DNA from: Desarmillaria ectypa
Taxonomy: Eukaryota; Basidiomycota; Agaricomycetes; Agaricales; Physalacriaceae
NCBI GenBank assembly: GCA_030407005.1
Contig: JAUDYN010000001.1
Span: 1,860,001 to 1,924,000, forward strand
Direction of reading: 5' to 3'
DNA: 64,000 nt
Shown: positions 36,301 through 47,559 of the stretch, piece after piece
Numbering within the stretch: the stretch's first letter is position 1
How the letters are laid out: every line of letters starts with the position of its first letter
Translations under genes and position numbers: made by a program
Notes under the pieces: model-generated
What the model was told of the DNA's origin: nothing
Seen by the model: only the letters and a program-made list of their open reading frames with translations
Databases searched by the model: none

Positions 36301-36418
36301 CTTCTCCCTTGAGTTTCTTGCTGTCTTCCCGGAGCTGTTCCTCCGTTTGGTCTGATATCGATTCATCCGAGGCGGGGTCGCTGTGTTTCCGGGGTCTAGA
36401 GCGTTTCGTGAGTACCAT
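33398..36418 (-). CDS. PDAT: Phospholipid:diacylglycerol acyltransferase (LCAT family, Lro1-like)
   Basis: PDAT makes triacylglycerol in the ER by moving an acyl chain from a phospholipid to diacylglycerol. The start at 36,418 gives MVLTKRSRPRKHSDPASD, a basic cytosolic leader, then a single membrane anchor (FLFSLGILYFNLPIVGILLG after splicing). The LCAT domain follows: YPVILVPGVIST, FREKLWGGFNMLSQVTFN, MMLDPITGLDPPDAKIRAAQ, APYDWRLSYYNLEERDGYF, and the nucleophile elbow AHSMGATVFKWVESL (about 35,065-35,290). Later exons carry NIQQVFNMSVLERFF and GGDAVWGNAHFAPDD. The catalytic His lies in ANTSDHVDILGSTGLNEIIL near the end, which closes at 33,398. Many small introns interrupt the gene; about 670 residues are estimated. 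The short N-terminal intron can be drawn in more than one way; the gtatgc donor at about 36,268 keeps the frame best. Confidence 0.9.
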
Positions 36419-36837
36419 GGGACGTTATTGTCGTGGAAGGTGTCAATGAAATGAAGAAGAGTGAAGGAGCCGCCTTTCGAAGGTCATTAACGTGACCGTG
36501 AATAATAGACGAAAATAAGTAAGAGAAGTAAACGGCAAGATCAATGACGACACCTGTCTGTATTGGCCCGAGTGTCCGGGTCCTTTGTCTTATGTCACCC
36601 TTAACGAACCGCGTGATATATCGAGAACGCAACCAGAAGAACGAACTAACCAGTCGTTGACAGAGTACCTTTTCTGCAAAGCAAACAGGATACCAATTAC
36701 CCGAATTGTTCAAGAAGGCTAGTGGCGCAGCTTGTTTCTCTGTCACCTTGTCCGTGAGTTGCCAAGGCGACTCAAGGCGAATGGATAATTTTTGATTTTT
36801 TATCCCTTGGGCTTAGAAAGGACCGGCGGAACCAACG
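36419..36837. other. Intergenic, PDAT 5' flank
   Basis: This stretch is upstream of PDAT. Nothing coding was recognised. Confidence 0.4.
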
Positions 36838-37233
36838 ATGACCGGTGAAGAACTAAACAGATACGTACATTTCTTCGACTACCTGGGTCACCGTGATTCT
36901 GTCATCACTGAGTTCTGAACAAGTTTCATATCTGTCAATGCGAAATTATTGACTGAGGACGTCCAAGAAAAACTTCAAGACGCCATAAGAGCGCAACCAT
37001 TTACCAAAGATGGTGGGTGCATGAACGGAAGGACTTGTACGTCAACTTAGAAGCTGGCAGCTCACATTTTGGTCCTGAATTCGAGGCACGACATCAACGC
37101 GGACCATGTTGACGAAACTGGCATTCCTTTTCAGGTCGAGGAAGAGTCTCGGTAACAAGCACCATTCTTCAGATTAGGGATAATGGTAGAAATAGTCTGA
37201 TTACAGATACGTTCGCTACAGTACTTTCGTGTG
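36838..37233 (+). pseudogene. Possible small spliced gene or gene remnant
   Basis: Three protein-like pieces appear in order on the plus strand. ATG 36,838 gives MTGEELNRYVHFFDYLGHRD, then runs into an in-frame TGA at 36,916. The same frame reopens as SVNAKLLTEDVQEKLQDAIR followed by AQPFTKDG (about 36,931-37,012). A GT..AG intron of about 48 bases leads to HILVLNSRHDINADHVDE and TGIPFQVEEESR (about 37,063-37,151). A last piece reads YVRYSTFV to a TGA near 37,231. I found no canonical intron that removes the first TGA and keeps frame, so the locus is either misread by me or broken. I do not recognise the family. Confidence 0.3.
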
Positions 37234-37428
37234 AATCTGATTTGGCATTATCATGCAATAGATATCTGCGGGTCCCATGGTGAGAGGAACATATACAAAA
37301 ATAAGTAAGTAGCACACAATACACGGCAGCGTAGATCTGAAAGAGGAGAGTCTGTCGAAGAGGAGATAATTGCTTTGTAAAGCAAAATATGCACAAGATA
37401 AAAATCGCGACGGCTTAAACGATCTACG

Positions 37429-40400
37429 TTACGTCGAAGTCTTTGAAGATGATGGGCGGGTCGATGGTGCCGAGCCACTCTTGGCCTTCTTTGAGAGCTC
37501 TTCCTGACGCTGCCAGAGCAGCTCAGCCCATAGAGGGTGAGGCGGTATGTGACCGACAAGGGCACGAAGCACATCCAACCTAACAAGACATAAGTAGGAC
37601 GCCACAGAGGCCGGAAAAGAAGCTCGTACCATCGTGCCTTTTCTTCGTCCGTATCAGCGAAGAATGCAATCTCATCTTCGGGGAAAATCAATCGGAATGA
37701 GCGTTCCACCCCGTACATTCCATCGTACTCGTCAGCGTATCGACTACGAGCACCAGGACTTAACGCTTTCTCCTTCGGTTGATCATCTTCAACAGCCGTC
37801 GCTTTCTTAAGGTCGATGGTCGCAGTCACTCTTTTTGTGACATTGTTGAAAGCCACGAGGTTGGATCCTATAACCCGAAGCTGTCGACGACGCCACGACT
37901 GGAGAGGAAAGTCAGCAGATGCACATCAATTGAAGAAGAACATTTACACTGCAGTCTCCTCCGCTCTGTGTAAGAGTGCCCTCAAAGTAGGTGATCTTGT
38001 GCCAGTTGATATGGCGTAAGCCGCGGTGACATTCTTCAAGGCTTTGCGGTAGTTGATCAGGGGTGATGCCGGGCAGTGGCGGCAACCTAAAGATTTGTAG
38101 CACAATTTCCCCGACCTGTAACGTTGAGACCTTGTTGCCTGGCTCTAGACGCTGCCCGATCAATGGGAACGCAGTTTCGAATAATCTGGTATCACAACGG
38201 TGTGCAACATCTTTGAACGCAATGAACGCCCGCGCAAGGGTCCCATCCGGCTTCAGGTAGCGTGCGAGGTTCTCAGTGAGTCGCCGCGGCATTTGTGCAG
38301 CGGGTGCCTGCACGGCAGCGGGAACAGTATGCTTCTGTTTCTCTTTCGGCTTTTTAGGAGACGAAGAGAAGAAACTGCGCATGCCCGTCTTTGAGGATGT
38401 ATGCGTGACGATAGGCGGTGGAGCCATAGCTTGAGGGGGAGGTGGTGGTACGACGACATTAAACTGAGCAATAATATGAGGGTCCCGACGAATCTTTAGG
38501 GTGAGCGTAAATTCCAATTTGCTATGTTCAATTCTGCAACAAGGATCAGGCGAGGTTCAATAATAGTATGTTCGACCCACAGTTCAAATTCTTGGTTGAT
38601 GGGACTATCCGTAGTAAATTTGCACTCGGGTGTTGTGACAAAATGTATACCGTTGTTCAAGGTGCAGGATACTGCCGTCGGTTCTTTCGGCATCGGCACC
38701 CGAATGCCGCGCAATCCCAAGACTACCAGTCTTCCATGAGCAAAGGATCTACGGGTCTATTAAGTTCATACCTTTCACGAATACTTTGCCGTATGCTTTT
38801 CCTGGTTTCTCTTGGGCTCGGTATTCTTTGATCTGTTTCGCGTACTCATTCTGGGCACAACGTGAATTAGAGGTGAATCTCAATTCGAAGGCAGCTCACC
38901 ATATCTGATGGCCTCCGCACCGGCCGCCATGCCTTTCCGGCATTCACATCACCTGGACCAGCCATATGTGATACCCTATCACTATCCGACGACGCATATA
39001 TGGTCCCCTCGTGTTGTCGGACATGATATTTCTATGGCAACATCAGTATCATGCAGGCAGGCATGGCGAAGAACGTACACTTTTATTGGGACCCTCCAAC
39101 TTCTTCAACTCCTTCTCAATGCTATCAGCGAGAGGATCGTCGCTCGTCGGTGACACGACATCCAGCAGTTTTCCGTCAGTACCGCGCCGCATATTCCCTC
39201 GAATGCCTTCGACATCTCCAGTGCTTCGGCTACGTCTCCTACTGGGTCTTCCTGTGGTGACTGTGAGATTCTCATCTCGCCTCGCCGCACGACTTAAAAA
39301 ATCTTGTTCTTCCTCTTCTTCCAGCCTCCTCATCTCGCGTCGTTTCTCTAATATCATGGCCTCACGAGAACGTATGTTATCCTTAGGCGGAAGGGGCGGA
39401 GGAGGATCGGAACATGCCGAAGACCCGCTGACGCTTCTGCTAACCACCCCACTACCAGGACCATTGACGACCAGTGCGGAATCTGTGGTAGCCCTTTCCA
39501 TGAGCCGGGGTTTGGTCGGTGATGCCTCAGTATCGGTTTTCTCCTCGGATGCGTAAGAAGCGTCTCCGTCTTCTGTCATTGTAAGATCAGCTTGTTCAAC
39601 TTGATGGCCTGCAACGTCATCCAGCAGCCTATCGAGAGCGCTCCGCATATCCATATCAACGTCCACAGATGTGACTTGGGTCCTAGCAGTACTTTTCGTT
39701 GGTAGATCACCGCGCGTAGGCGTTGATTCTGACTTTGACGAGAAAGGACTATCTGTCTCGTCCAGATCCATGTCGTCAATGCCAAGCCCTCCCAATCCGA
39801 ACTTGCTTCCAAAGTCAAACTTCAGCCTCTGCCCATTCTCTACAGGCTTTAACATCCCAAATTCCTCATGGGCGACCGATGGCTCCTCATGGTATTCGGA
39901 GTTGGCAATGCCAATGGCGCCCACAATCCTCTTCTCCACAGTCTGAATGACGGCTGTTTCTGCACTGGTAGCGCTGGCGTCTGTCATCGCAGTCAGGATT
40001 GAAGTAGTATCACGATCCTTCTCCTCGTCTTGTCGTCTGTCATCAGTGGGACTTCTTGAGGAGTTAAGGCTCCCATGAGGGCTATTTGCCGGGTCTGCCG
40101 TATCGGAGGATAGCGGACTTGCGACGTCGACGGCCTCATAGACATCCACTCGTTGCGGACTGTCGTCACACAGAGGGCTATCGACAGGCCGAGGACTCTC
40201 GGTAGCTCCTGAGATATCGGCAGCGGTGATACGCGGACTGTCCGTGAAGCTATGGCGAGGGCTATCTAGGGAACGTGGCCTATCAAAAAGTCGTGGGCTG
40301 TTTGCTGGGCTCGGACTGCCTGTGTTAAGCTGTCGACTAAGACGCTTTTGAATATCCTCCCTGCTGATGCGAGGTCGTATGTGGCTGGAGCTAGTAAGCG

Positions 40401-42183
40401 TTTCGACGCTGGAAGCAGGATGCACCGTAGGAGACGACGTATGAGTCACAGGCATGCCTGCTGACGTTGGGATGGGCGGCAAAGACGACCGTCGTGTTGG
40501 ACTAGGGGAGAATACTGAGGGAGAACTTCGCACCGAATCATTAAGTGCGGACTTATATTCTTCGGGTAGTGGCGTCTATACATAATATTACATGAACTTG
40601 AGAAGCAAAGAGGTTATATCGGCAACATACATTGTGGGTTTTCAGCTCTGCCTCTATCGGGCTGATATTGGCATCTGATACTGGTAGCGACAAATTGGCT
40701 GGATCTTCCTGGCTATCGCTTTTGTCCGGAAGGGAGGCATCCTTGAGACCGGGCAGAACGAATAGATCAGGATCAGATATCCCTGGTTGAGCTGGAGAAC
40801 CTAAGCGCATACATCAGTGGGATTTTGAGGAATTGGATAAGACGCTGTACTACCAGAAATCTTGGAAACTGAAGGACGAGGACTAGAGCGATGCTCCATT
40901 GAAGAGGATGATACAGGCAGCATCTGTATATAGTCATTGCCATCGTCTCCGTATTTGTCAGAGTCACTGCGTGTAAAAGAATCGTGTATGGATGGAGTTG
41001 CGGGCGTTCGTTGCGATGGGGTAGCAGGAGACTGTGAAGTGGAACACACCGTCGACAAAGGATTGAAGGGAATCGCATGAGGTGGTGTGGCCTCCTGGTG
41101 ATGGAGTGCAGCCCTTTCAACATGATGAGAGCGGCCAAAAGGAACCCCATCTTCAGTGTCAAGATCGGTAGGTATTTCAGCACCGTGACGCGGCGGAGTG
41201 CTTGTTTGACGAGATCCAAACATTGCATCGACTAGACCAGTGATACTAGTATCAGGATCTAGCTCCAGCTTTTGCCCAGAGTCAGAAATCTCGATACTTT
41301 CGTACGAGTCATCCGGCTGGTCATCGGCCTCACCGCTGCTGTTGGGCCCTTGGAAGAAAGGGTCGACATCCCCCGTACCATCGTAATCCTCCTCAAAACC
41401 CTCATGGTCGGAATAATCACTACCCAGAGCATCTTCACTGATATCCTCTTCTTCACAGTCAAACTCGACGACGTCGCAACGTTCGTCGAAGGTGACGGTC
41501 TTCCTTCGTTCTCGCCGTCCGCTTAGTCGCGGACCATGCAAGCGCCGGGAAACAAGGGATGAGCGAGCAGGGGAAGCACTACTAGGGAGAGGTACCGGGA
41601 TTCTGGATGGCGAAACTGGATATGTGGGAGGCGGTTGGAGAACAACAGGTTCCGATTGGCATTCTGGGGCGGCAGATTCCTCTGGGCTTGATGTGTGCAG
41701 GAAAGGACTTTTCTTAACTGACTCCTTGCTGATAAGCCCTTGAAAGGTCTTGGACTGACGCCTTTCCCTCTTCAAAGCAAATGGGCGTTCGTTCTCCGTC
41801 TCTGATTGGTCGTGCATGGACGTAGGCCTGGGACGTTTCTCTCCAGAGACACGACGAGGCGAAGACGTAACATCGGGGGGTACGTTACGGGTAGGAGTTG
41901 AAGGCATAGGAATTTGTGATTTAAAAGGAGATTTGGAAACAAGGTTGTTGTTGCGAAGATGGCGGTAGCTCGAAGAAGAACGACGAGCAAGGTCCGGCAT
42001 CGGCGGTCGGGCGGGAATGTCACGCTTTGAAAAGCGCAGAGGAGATGTCTTTGTTCCGTTTCCGTTGGTGGCATCGGACGGACTCCATCCCATGCCTGAT
42101 TCCCTCAAGATAGACGATTTGACGGGATCTGGTGAATTTGAGAGCAATTTGTCCCTCAATGGAGACGCTTTGTGTCCGTTCAT
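37429..42183 (-). CDS. Anillin/Bud4-like septation protein with C-terminal PH domain
   Basis: Anillin-related proteins organise septins and the contractile ring at the division site. The start is ATG 42,183 (MNGHKASPLRDKLLSNS); the in-frame codon at 42,198 is TTG. The N-terminal two thirds (39,049-42,183) are disordered, Ser/Pro-rich, with many SPxR/SPR cyclin-kinase-like sites, a basic RRERRKTVTFDERCDVVEF segment and acidic tracts. An anillin-homology/C2-like region follows (about 38,000-38,830): KGLRGIRVPMPKEPTAVSC, NGIHFVTTPECKF, LEFTLTLKIRRDPHI. A PH domain closes the protein (about 37,480-38,000): ITYFEGTLTQSGGDC, VAFNNVTKRVTATIDLKKA, SFRLIFPEDEIAFFADTDEE and KARWYELL. The stop is at 37,429. 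About 1,450 residues are estimated, consistent with basidiomycete Bud4/anillin homologues. No frame break was seen. Confidence 0.83.
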
Positions 42184-42961
42184 CGTTTCCTGCGGCAACG
42201 AGACGGTGGGGAATGGTGAGGAAGGCGAGATCGACCTGGGTCGGTGGTTGTTGGAGACAAAGATGACAGTGGCTACTAAACAAACCTTTGCCCGTGGGAA
42301 ATATGCCTTGAAGCAGAGCGCGACACGACACGTGATCGAATCAACTGTGGTAGCTTACGGTCCGGAGAGCCGGTGCTTCCCCTTTTGGGAAGTGAACGTT
42401 GAGGCCCATCACCCATCATCGAAAAGTCAATCATCAATGGCACCAACGTCACCCATCACCGCGACTGTCGGGTTCTGTCTTTTTCTGCATTCTTGTCAAT
42501 AGTAACGTACCTCGAAGACCCGCTTTACAAGCACAGCTGGCGCGTCATTTATTACAGCCTACGACACTGCATTGACTTGTGGCCGGGATAACGCTCTGGG
42601 CGGAACTTTTTTGTACTTTCAGCCGGTTTGATATTGGATTTCTCTCATACTCAGACTGACTGAAACAAGCTTCGCAGCTTCACCTGCCATTGCGGAGGAG
42701 ACGGACATTCCGGCTGGACAGAACAACCGCACACGATGCTTTTCGTATATACAGTATTTGTTTTCGGATCTAGGTGCGACTTTACCGCTACTTCAGGCAG
42801 TTTCTGTCTCAGTCAGGAATACTCATGAACGGATAAACACGCGGGCGATGCTTTTATGGGTATCAATATAATGGGCGCTCTTCCTATAGCCCCACCAAAA
42901 GCTGTGGGCATGTTTCGCTCCTATAATATAGATACCCGCTGGCTTATGCCAATCGTTCATC
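42184..42961. other. Intergenic, divergent promoter region
   Basis: The stretch lies between the anillin-like gene and the aspartic-peptidase-like gene. A TATA-like tataatata lies at about 42,922-42,930, some 35 bases before the ATG at 42,962. No gene was recognised. Confidence 0.4.
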
Positions 42962-44901
42962 ATGAATATCTTTCTAGCGGGCCTTGTTCTCTGTCACGTA
43001 CCAACCTTTGGTTTGTCTGCACTCTACCCGCGCGATAATAAGTCGCTTCAGCCTATACACATTCCTCTTTCGCTCAGCAATCAGCAGTATGTTATTAATG
43101 TGGTCATGGTGCGTCCGGCTTTACTGTCGCCACTCGTCAATTTCTGATGCCATATACTCGTCTCTCAAGTCTTCGGGACCTCAAGTTCAGATTCTGCCTT
43201 TTGTATTGTCGACAGCGACAGGCTATACAGCCGTAGCTGGTACATCTTGTGGTTCATGTGGTACGGATGTGTATGTGTCCAATACTTCATATCCGGGGAA
43301 AGCTTGACGCTGTCTTTCAGATACAACATCAGTGCTTCTACCTCTGCCCATCAGATACCTCAAACCCAGGACATATCATTGTGGTCTAGCTCCACCAGTG
43401 GCTCACTCATAACAGAGGATTGTAGCCTCAAGCAAGGGAATGGCTCGACATGGAGCTATACGAACCAAACAAGTCAGTTTTCCTGATGCCATTTCTGATT
43501 CTGTCTTATCGTGGTTTACCCGTAGTCATTGTGGCGAATCAATCTCAAACGATCATGCCGTCATCGGAGTTCTCTGGTGTGTTAGGTTTGGGAAGTAATG
43601 CCCGTATGAGCATCTTCTCGTCTCACTCAACGTGGTCATTCATTGGCAATGTAGGAGATGGAAATTTCGGGGCAAGTCTTGCAGGCAACTGGCTTTCCCA
43701 ACACCCAACACGGACAAATTTTACTTATGCGTTCGCACTCGACTCACCCCATTCCGCGGGTACGAACGGAGGCATGCTTCACTTGATGGCTCAAGATAGT
43801 TCTGCTTTTCAAGGTGACGTAACTTGGAAACCGATGTCGGACTTCAATTCGAGTTCCACCAATTCGGATTGGTCCGTCAATATGGACGCATGGTCGTTTG
43901 AAAGTGGCGATAATGGGAAGATATCCCAGAATGGGGATCTAGTGGCCGTACTGGATCCCTTCTTTGCGACAATACGCTTCCCACAGGCACAAGCACGATC
44001 AATATGTGAGTTCTTGCGCAATACATCTAATGAACAGGAAGAAATATTAATTCTTGATGTAAGATTCGTCTTTGACCAGAGCTACTATTTATTCAAATTC
44101 ATCGGAGACTATCGCTTGGGAGGTTCCATGTGATACGAAGATGACTTTTACGTTTACGTTCGGGAACTTCGCTGCAACCCTCGACCAAACATCATTGTTG
44201 AGAAAGAGTCAAGGACGATGCATCAGCTATATAGAAGCATGGACAGATCTTGATGTCGGCGAATATGTCCTTGGCGCGAGCTTTATCTCAGCCATCTACC
44301 TGTAAGGCGTATCTATTTGATATTAGGAACACTTTCAAACCGTTGCTTCTATAGTATCTTCACAATGTCTGGTGTATCAGGCGGATCCGTCGGTATGGCT
44401 TCCCGCGCCAATTCTTCCAAGATGTCAGCAGGAACGATTGTCGCCATCGTTCTAAGCTCATTAGCATTCACCATTGCTCTGGTGGTCGCAGCAGTGCTGG
44501 TCTACCGTTGGTGGCGCAAGCAACGGTCGCCTGAATTGTCATTCAAGGAAGACATTAGCCACCATTACATTCCCCGAGTCACCCCGTACTTTTCTACTGA
44601 TCTCCCAAGTGAAGCTACCGCACTCATGCCAATATCGCCTCCCACACCACCTCAGAATCGCAGGGTATCTGCCTCACACTCTTACAGATCTGAATTTCAA
44701 AATCATACGAGCTCCAGTACTGGAGGGGAGTCATCGCAGTTCGCCCATTTCTCCGATTCATCAATGTATGATGAGGCGAATTTGCTTGGGACCCCACCTC
44801 CGTATGGAGGTTCACAATTTTCCCGTCTTTATCGACAAGTTCACGTTGTTTCTGTCAGTCCTCCCACAGATAGAAAAGGTGTACCCCGAGAAAATTCCTA
44901 A
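42962..44901 (+). CDS. Membrane-anchored aspartic-peptidase-like protein lacking catalytic motifs
   Basis: The start MNIFLAGLVLCHVPTFGLSA is a signal peptide. The mature part has the beginning of a pepsin (A1) fold: IHIPLSLSNQQYVINVVM joined after an intron to SSGPQVQILPFVLSTATGY and AVAGTSCGSCG. Where active enzymes have an Asp-Thr-Gly loop, this reads LSTATGY. The second loop reads VLDPFFATIRFP, without the Gly-Ser/Thr. Between them lie SSEFSGVLGLGS and FTYAFALDSPHSAGTNGGML, again A1-like. Then, after introns, a Ser-rich linker, one membrane helix (IVAIVLSSLAFTIALVVAAV) with the basic stop YRWWRKQR, and a cytosolic tail of about 125 residues rich in Ser/Pro/Tyr. About 570 residues are estimated. 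Similar TM-anchored members occur in Agaricomycetes. I infer a non-catalytic surface protein, perhaps a receptor or binder. Confidence 0.68.
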
Positions 44902-45937
44902 ACAACATAATTCACTCTCAGACTTTTGTCACTATGTGCCCTTTCCTATCTGTCGCCATATCTACGATGCTGGAGAAGCGGCCGTCTTTCTGCTCTAATA
45001 GAATGCGGTGGCAACCAGTTTTCGACAGTCAGTACGCAGTTGATCCGTTTAGACCTAGCAGAAGGGATGTATAATTTGTTCGAGTTAGAAATGATGCACA
45101 TTCCATTCAGAGACATGGTCGATGACATGCAGTCTAGTGAATGCCCTGATGAAACATGTGTCTACTTCGACTGGACTAGGGTTATCGCTGGCCCTCAGAC
45201 TTTCCTTTGATAGTAATCGCGTGAACGTCTGGCTTGAAAGTAAAAGTCACGATGATTATCCTGCACATGGTAAATATTCCCGACCCCTTCAAGCGGAATG
45301 GAACTGCGCATTTCGACGAGGAACAGAAATGCCGTTGACCGAGTGACGGAGGCAGAATCTTGCAGGATCGTCGCTTAGTTGCCTCAAATTCGCCCTCCGT
45401 TGCCGTTACGTGACACCGAAAAAAGGTCATGCAATGAATTATGAACTGCTGCGCGAATCGCCTGAGGAGTCATATGTACACGTATCGCTCACTTGAGCCA
45501 CTCGCTGAGAATGCAGGATATTTGAAGCTTGAAGCTTGACTTGGCATGAAGTAATACTGAATTAACTTTTCAAATTCTACTAATTTTCTCATAGTAGGAC
45601 TTGATTAAAATGCAAGAAATGTATTTATTCATAGCCCATACAGTAATAAGTTATAACAGTATCTGTAAGCAAAGGGATGCAGCTGTCACTCCTGTGGTGT
45701 GGGAGGGCGAGGTGCAGCAAAATCGTAGGATATGGAAATGGTCGAGACGAGCTGACCCTCGGCTCCATTGACGCTGTCCTCTTTGGGATTCACGTGGTGG
45801 CTGTACGGAGGGCGAATCTTCTTCGCTGACGTGGAGATTTATCCGGTCCTCCTAAGCCCTATTACAGGATTAGCAACAATGATTCATATGCTGTAGCGTC
45901 TTCTTCCCGACCTCCATCATCCCCACGCTCTTTCTCC
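44902..45937. other. Intergenic, about 1 kb
   Basis: No supported gene was found. A minus-strand frame without a start (about 45,687-45,841) reads like protein, but a second frame is open over the same bases and no upstream exon fits before the GT17 start, so it is not called. Confidence 0.4.
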
Positions 45938-47273
45938 ATGTCGATGCGGCGGCAGCGCCTCAAAGCCTTTCTTCTTCCTAGCGTCGTCGCCACCGGCGTA
46001 CTGCTATACTTCGTTTCCCAGTATCACTACCAGATCCGTAACACTATCTCTTATGCGACCAGGCCGATATGGGATACGGCAGATGGCCCTCAACATGTTA
46101 TACCTCACTACTATGGTGAAGGTTTGGAGATGGATGAGCATGTATGCCAGCTTCATGGTTGGAAGAAACGCCCTGACGCCGAGAATTACCGCGTCCTGGA
46201 TGCCATTCTCATGAGTAGTGAGCTGGATTTGTTGGAGATACGGATGAATGAGCTGGACTCTGTGGTTGACCGCTTCTTTATTGTTGAGTCGAATGCTACC
46301 TTTACGGGTCTACCAAAGGAGACATATTTTGCAAACAACCGTGCCCGATTCTCCAAATTTGACAAGAAGATATCATACCGGTTGTGAGTACTTTGCTCGC
46401 TTATACTTTGGAGACCTAATCACTATGATAGTTTACCCGGATACCCTCTCAAAGACGGCCAGACGGCATGGAATGTTGAAGCTAGGACTCGCGACACTAT
46501 GACGGCATTCTTGCGCTCACACATGGCTGAGTTCGCACCAACTACAAGGCCGCTTGTCATCATGTCCGATGTCGATGAAATACCATCAGGTCATACCCTC
46601 CGCCTCCTCAAATCCTGCGATTTCGGTACCTCTATACATCTGCAACTTCGCAATTACGTGTACAGGTATGGCGTGCACTTCTGAAGTTACCCCACACTTA
46701 GCTCTACTAGTTTTGAATGGTTCCTCGGTTTCAACAGTTGGCGCGCAAGTGTTAACCTCTGGATGCCCAGCACCTACTACTCTCATCGGAAGAGTGGTGA
46801 TGTCATGCTCGCTGATTCGGGCTGGCATTGCAGCTATTGCTTCAGAACCATACCTGAATATGTCACTAAAATGACTGGCTTTTCTCATCACGATCGTATT
46901 GGTGGCCAGTTGAGTCTCCTGGACCCACAAAGAATACAGGACATCATATGCAAGGGGAAAGACATATTCGGGATGCTTCCCGAGGCATTCAGCGTGCGTT
47001 TTCTTCACCTTTCAAACGCTACTTTTGACCAACGACTATGCAGTACGTTGATCTATTGGCCCAGATTAATCCGGAGCCGTGAGTACCAATCCCATCGTGT
47101 CATGAAAAGGTCACCGATCTTTTTCTAGGCAAGTGTCCGTTGTAAACTTTCCACGCTTCCTGATTGAAGCTGCTGACCGGTTCAAATTTCTTCTCCCGGG
47201 TGGGTGCCAGCGCACTGCAGAAACAACTGCTGAAGTCGAAGACGTGGATACCCCTGATGACTTGGAGCGATAA
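45938..47273 (+). CDS. Glycosyltransferase family 17 (beta-1,4-N-acetylglucosaminyltransferase-like)
   Basis: GT17 enzymes include the bisecting N-acetylglucosaminyltransferase MGAT3; fungal members are Golgi type II proteins of uncertain acceptor. The start is [20 protein letters not shown] with a signal anchor ([16 protein letters not shown]). The catalytic domain follows: [49 protein letters not shown], then after an intron (about 46,384-46,430) [19 protein letters not shown]. The metal-binding DxD-type motif is [16 protein letters not shown]. Further exons give [35 protein letters not shown] and [18 protein letters not shown]. The product ends TPDDLER with a stop at 47,271-47,273. About 385 residues in four or five exons; no frame break was seen. 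Confidence 0.88.
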
Positions 47274-47559
47274 AGATGATTTCTTGACATACCTATCTAC
47301 TCACTGTACATCTGCCCTAATTTGTTTCATCCGGTCATGTCTTATAAATGTTTTGAAGTTGATATCTTGAAATCTTACATAAATTGGAAATATATTCGAC
47401 TCTGACCTGATAATTAGAATACACAGCAAACTTAGCAACAGCACAGCGTATGAGAAATGGAGGCAACAAATCAGGGTAAATATACGATAAAGGAACGATG
47501 TAATAGTTTGTGATGTCGGCGTTAATATGGAATCGTGAATGTCATCATGGATTAATTAA

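Noticed and set aside
39011..39556. Long plus-strand open frame of 181 codons
   Set aside because: It is antisense to the disordered Ser/Pro-rich exon of the anillin-like gene; its composition mirrors that exon and it has no domain.
42017..42502. Plus-strand open frame over the anillin-like start
   Set aside because: It is mostly antisense to the anillin-like first exon and shows no family features.
45687..45841. Protein-like minus-strand frame upstream of the GT17 gene
   Set aside because: A second frame is open over the same bases, there is no start codon, and too little room remains for an upstream exon before the GT17 gene.
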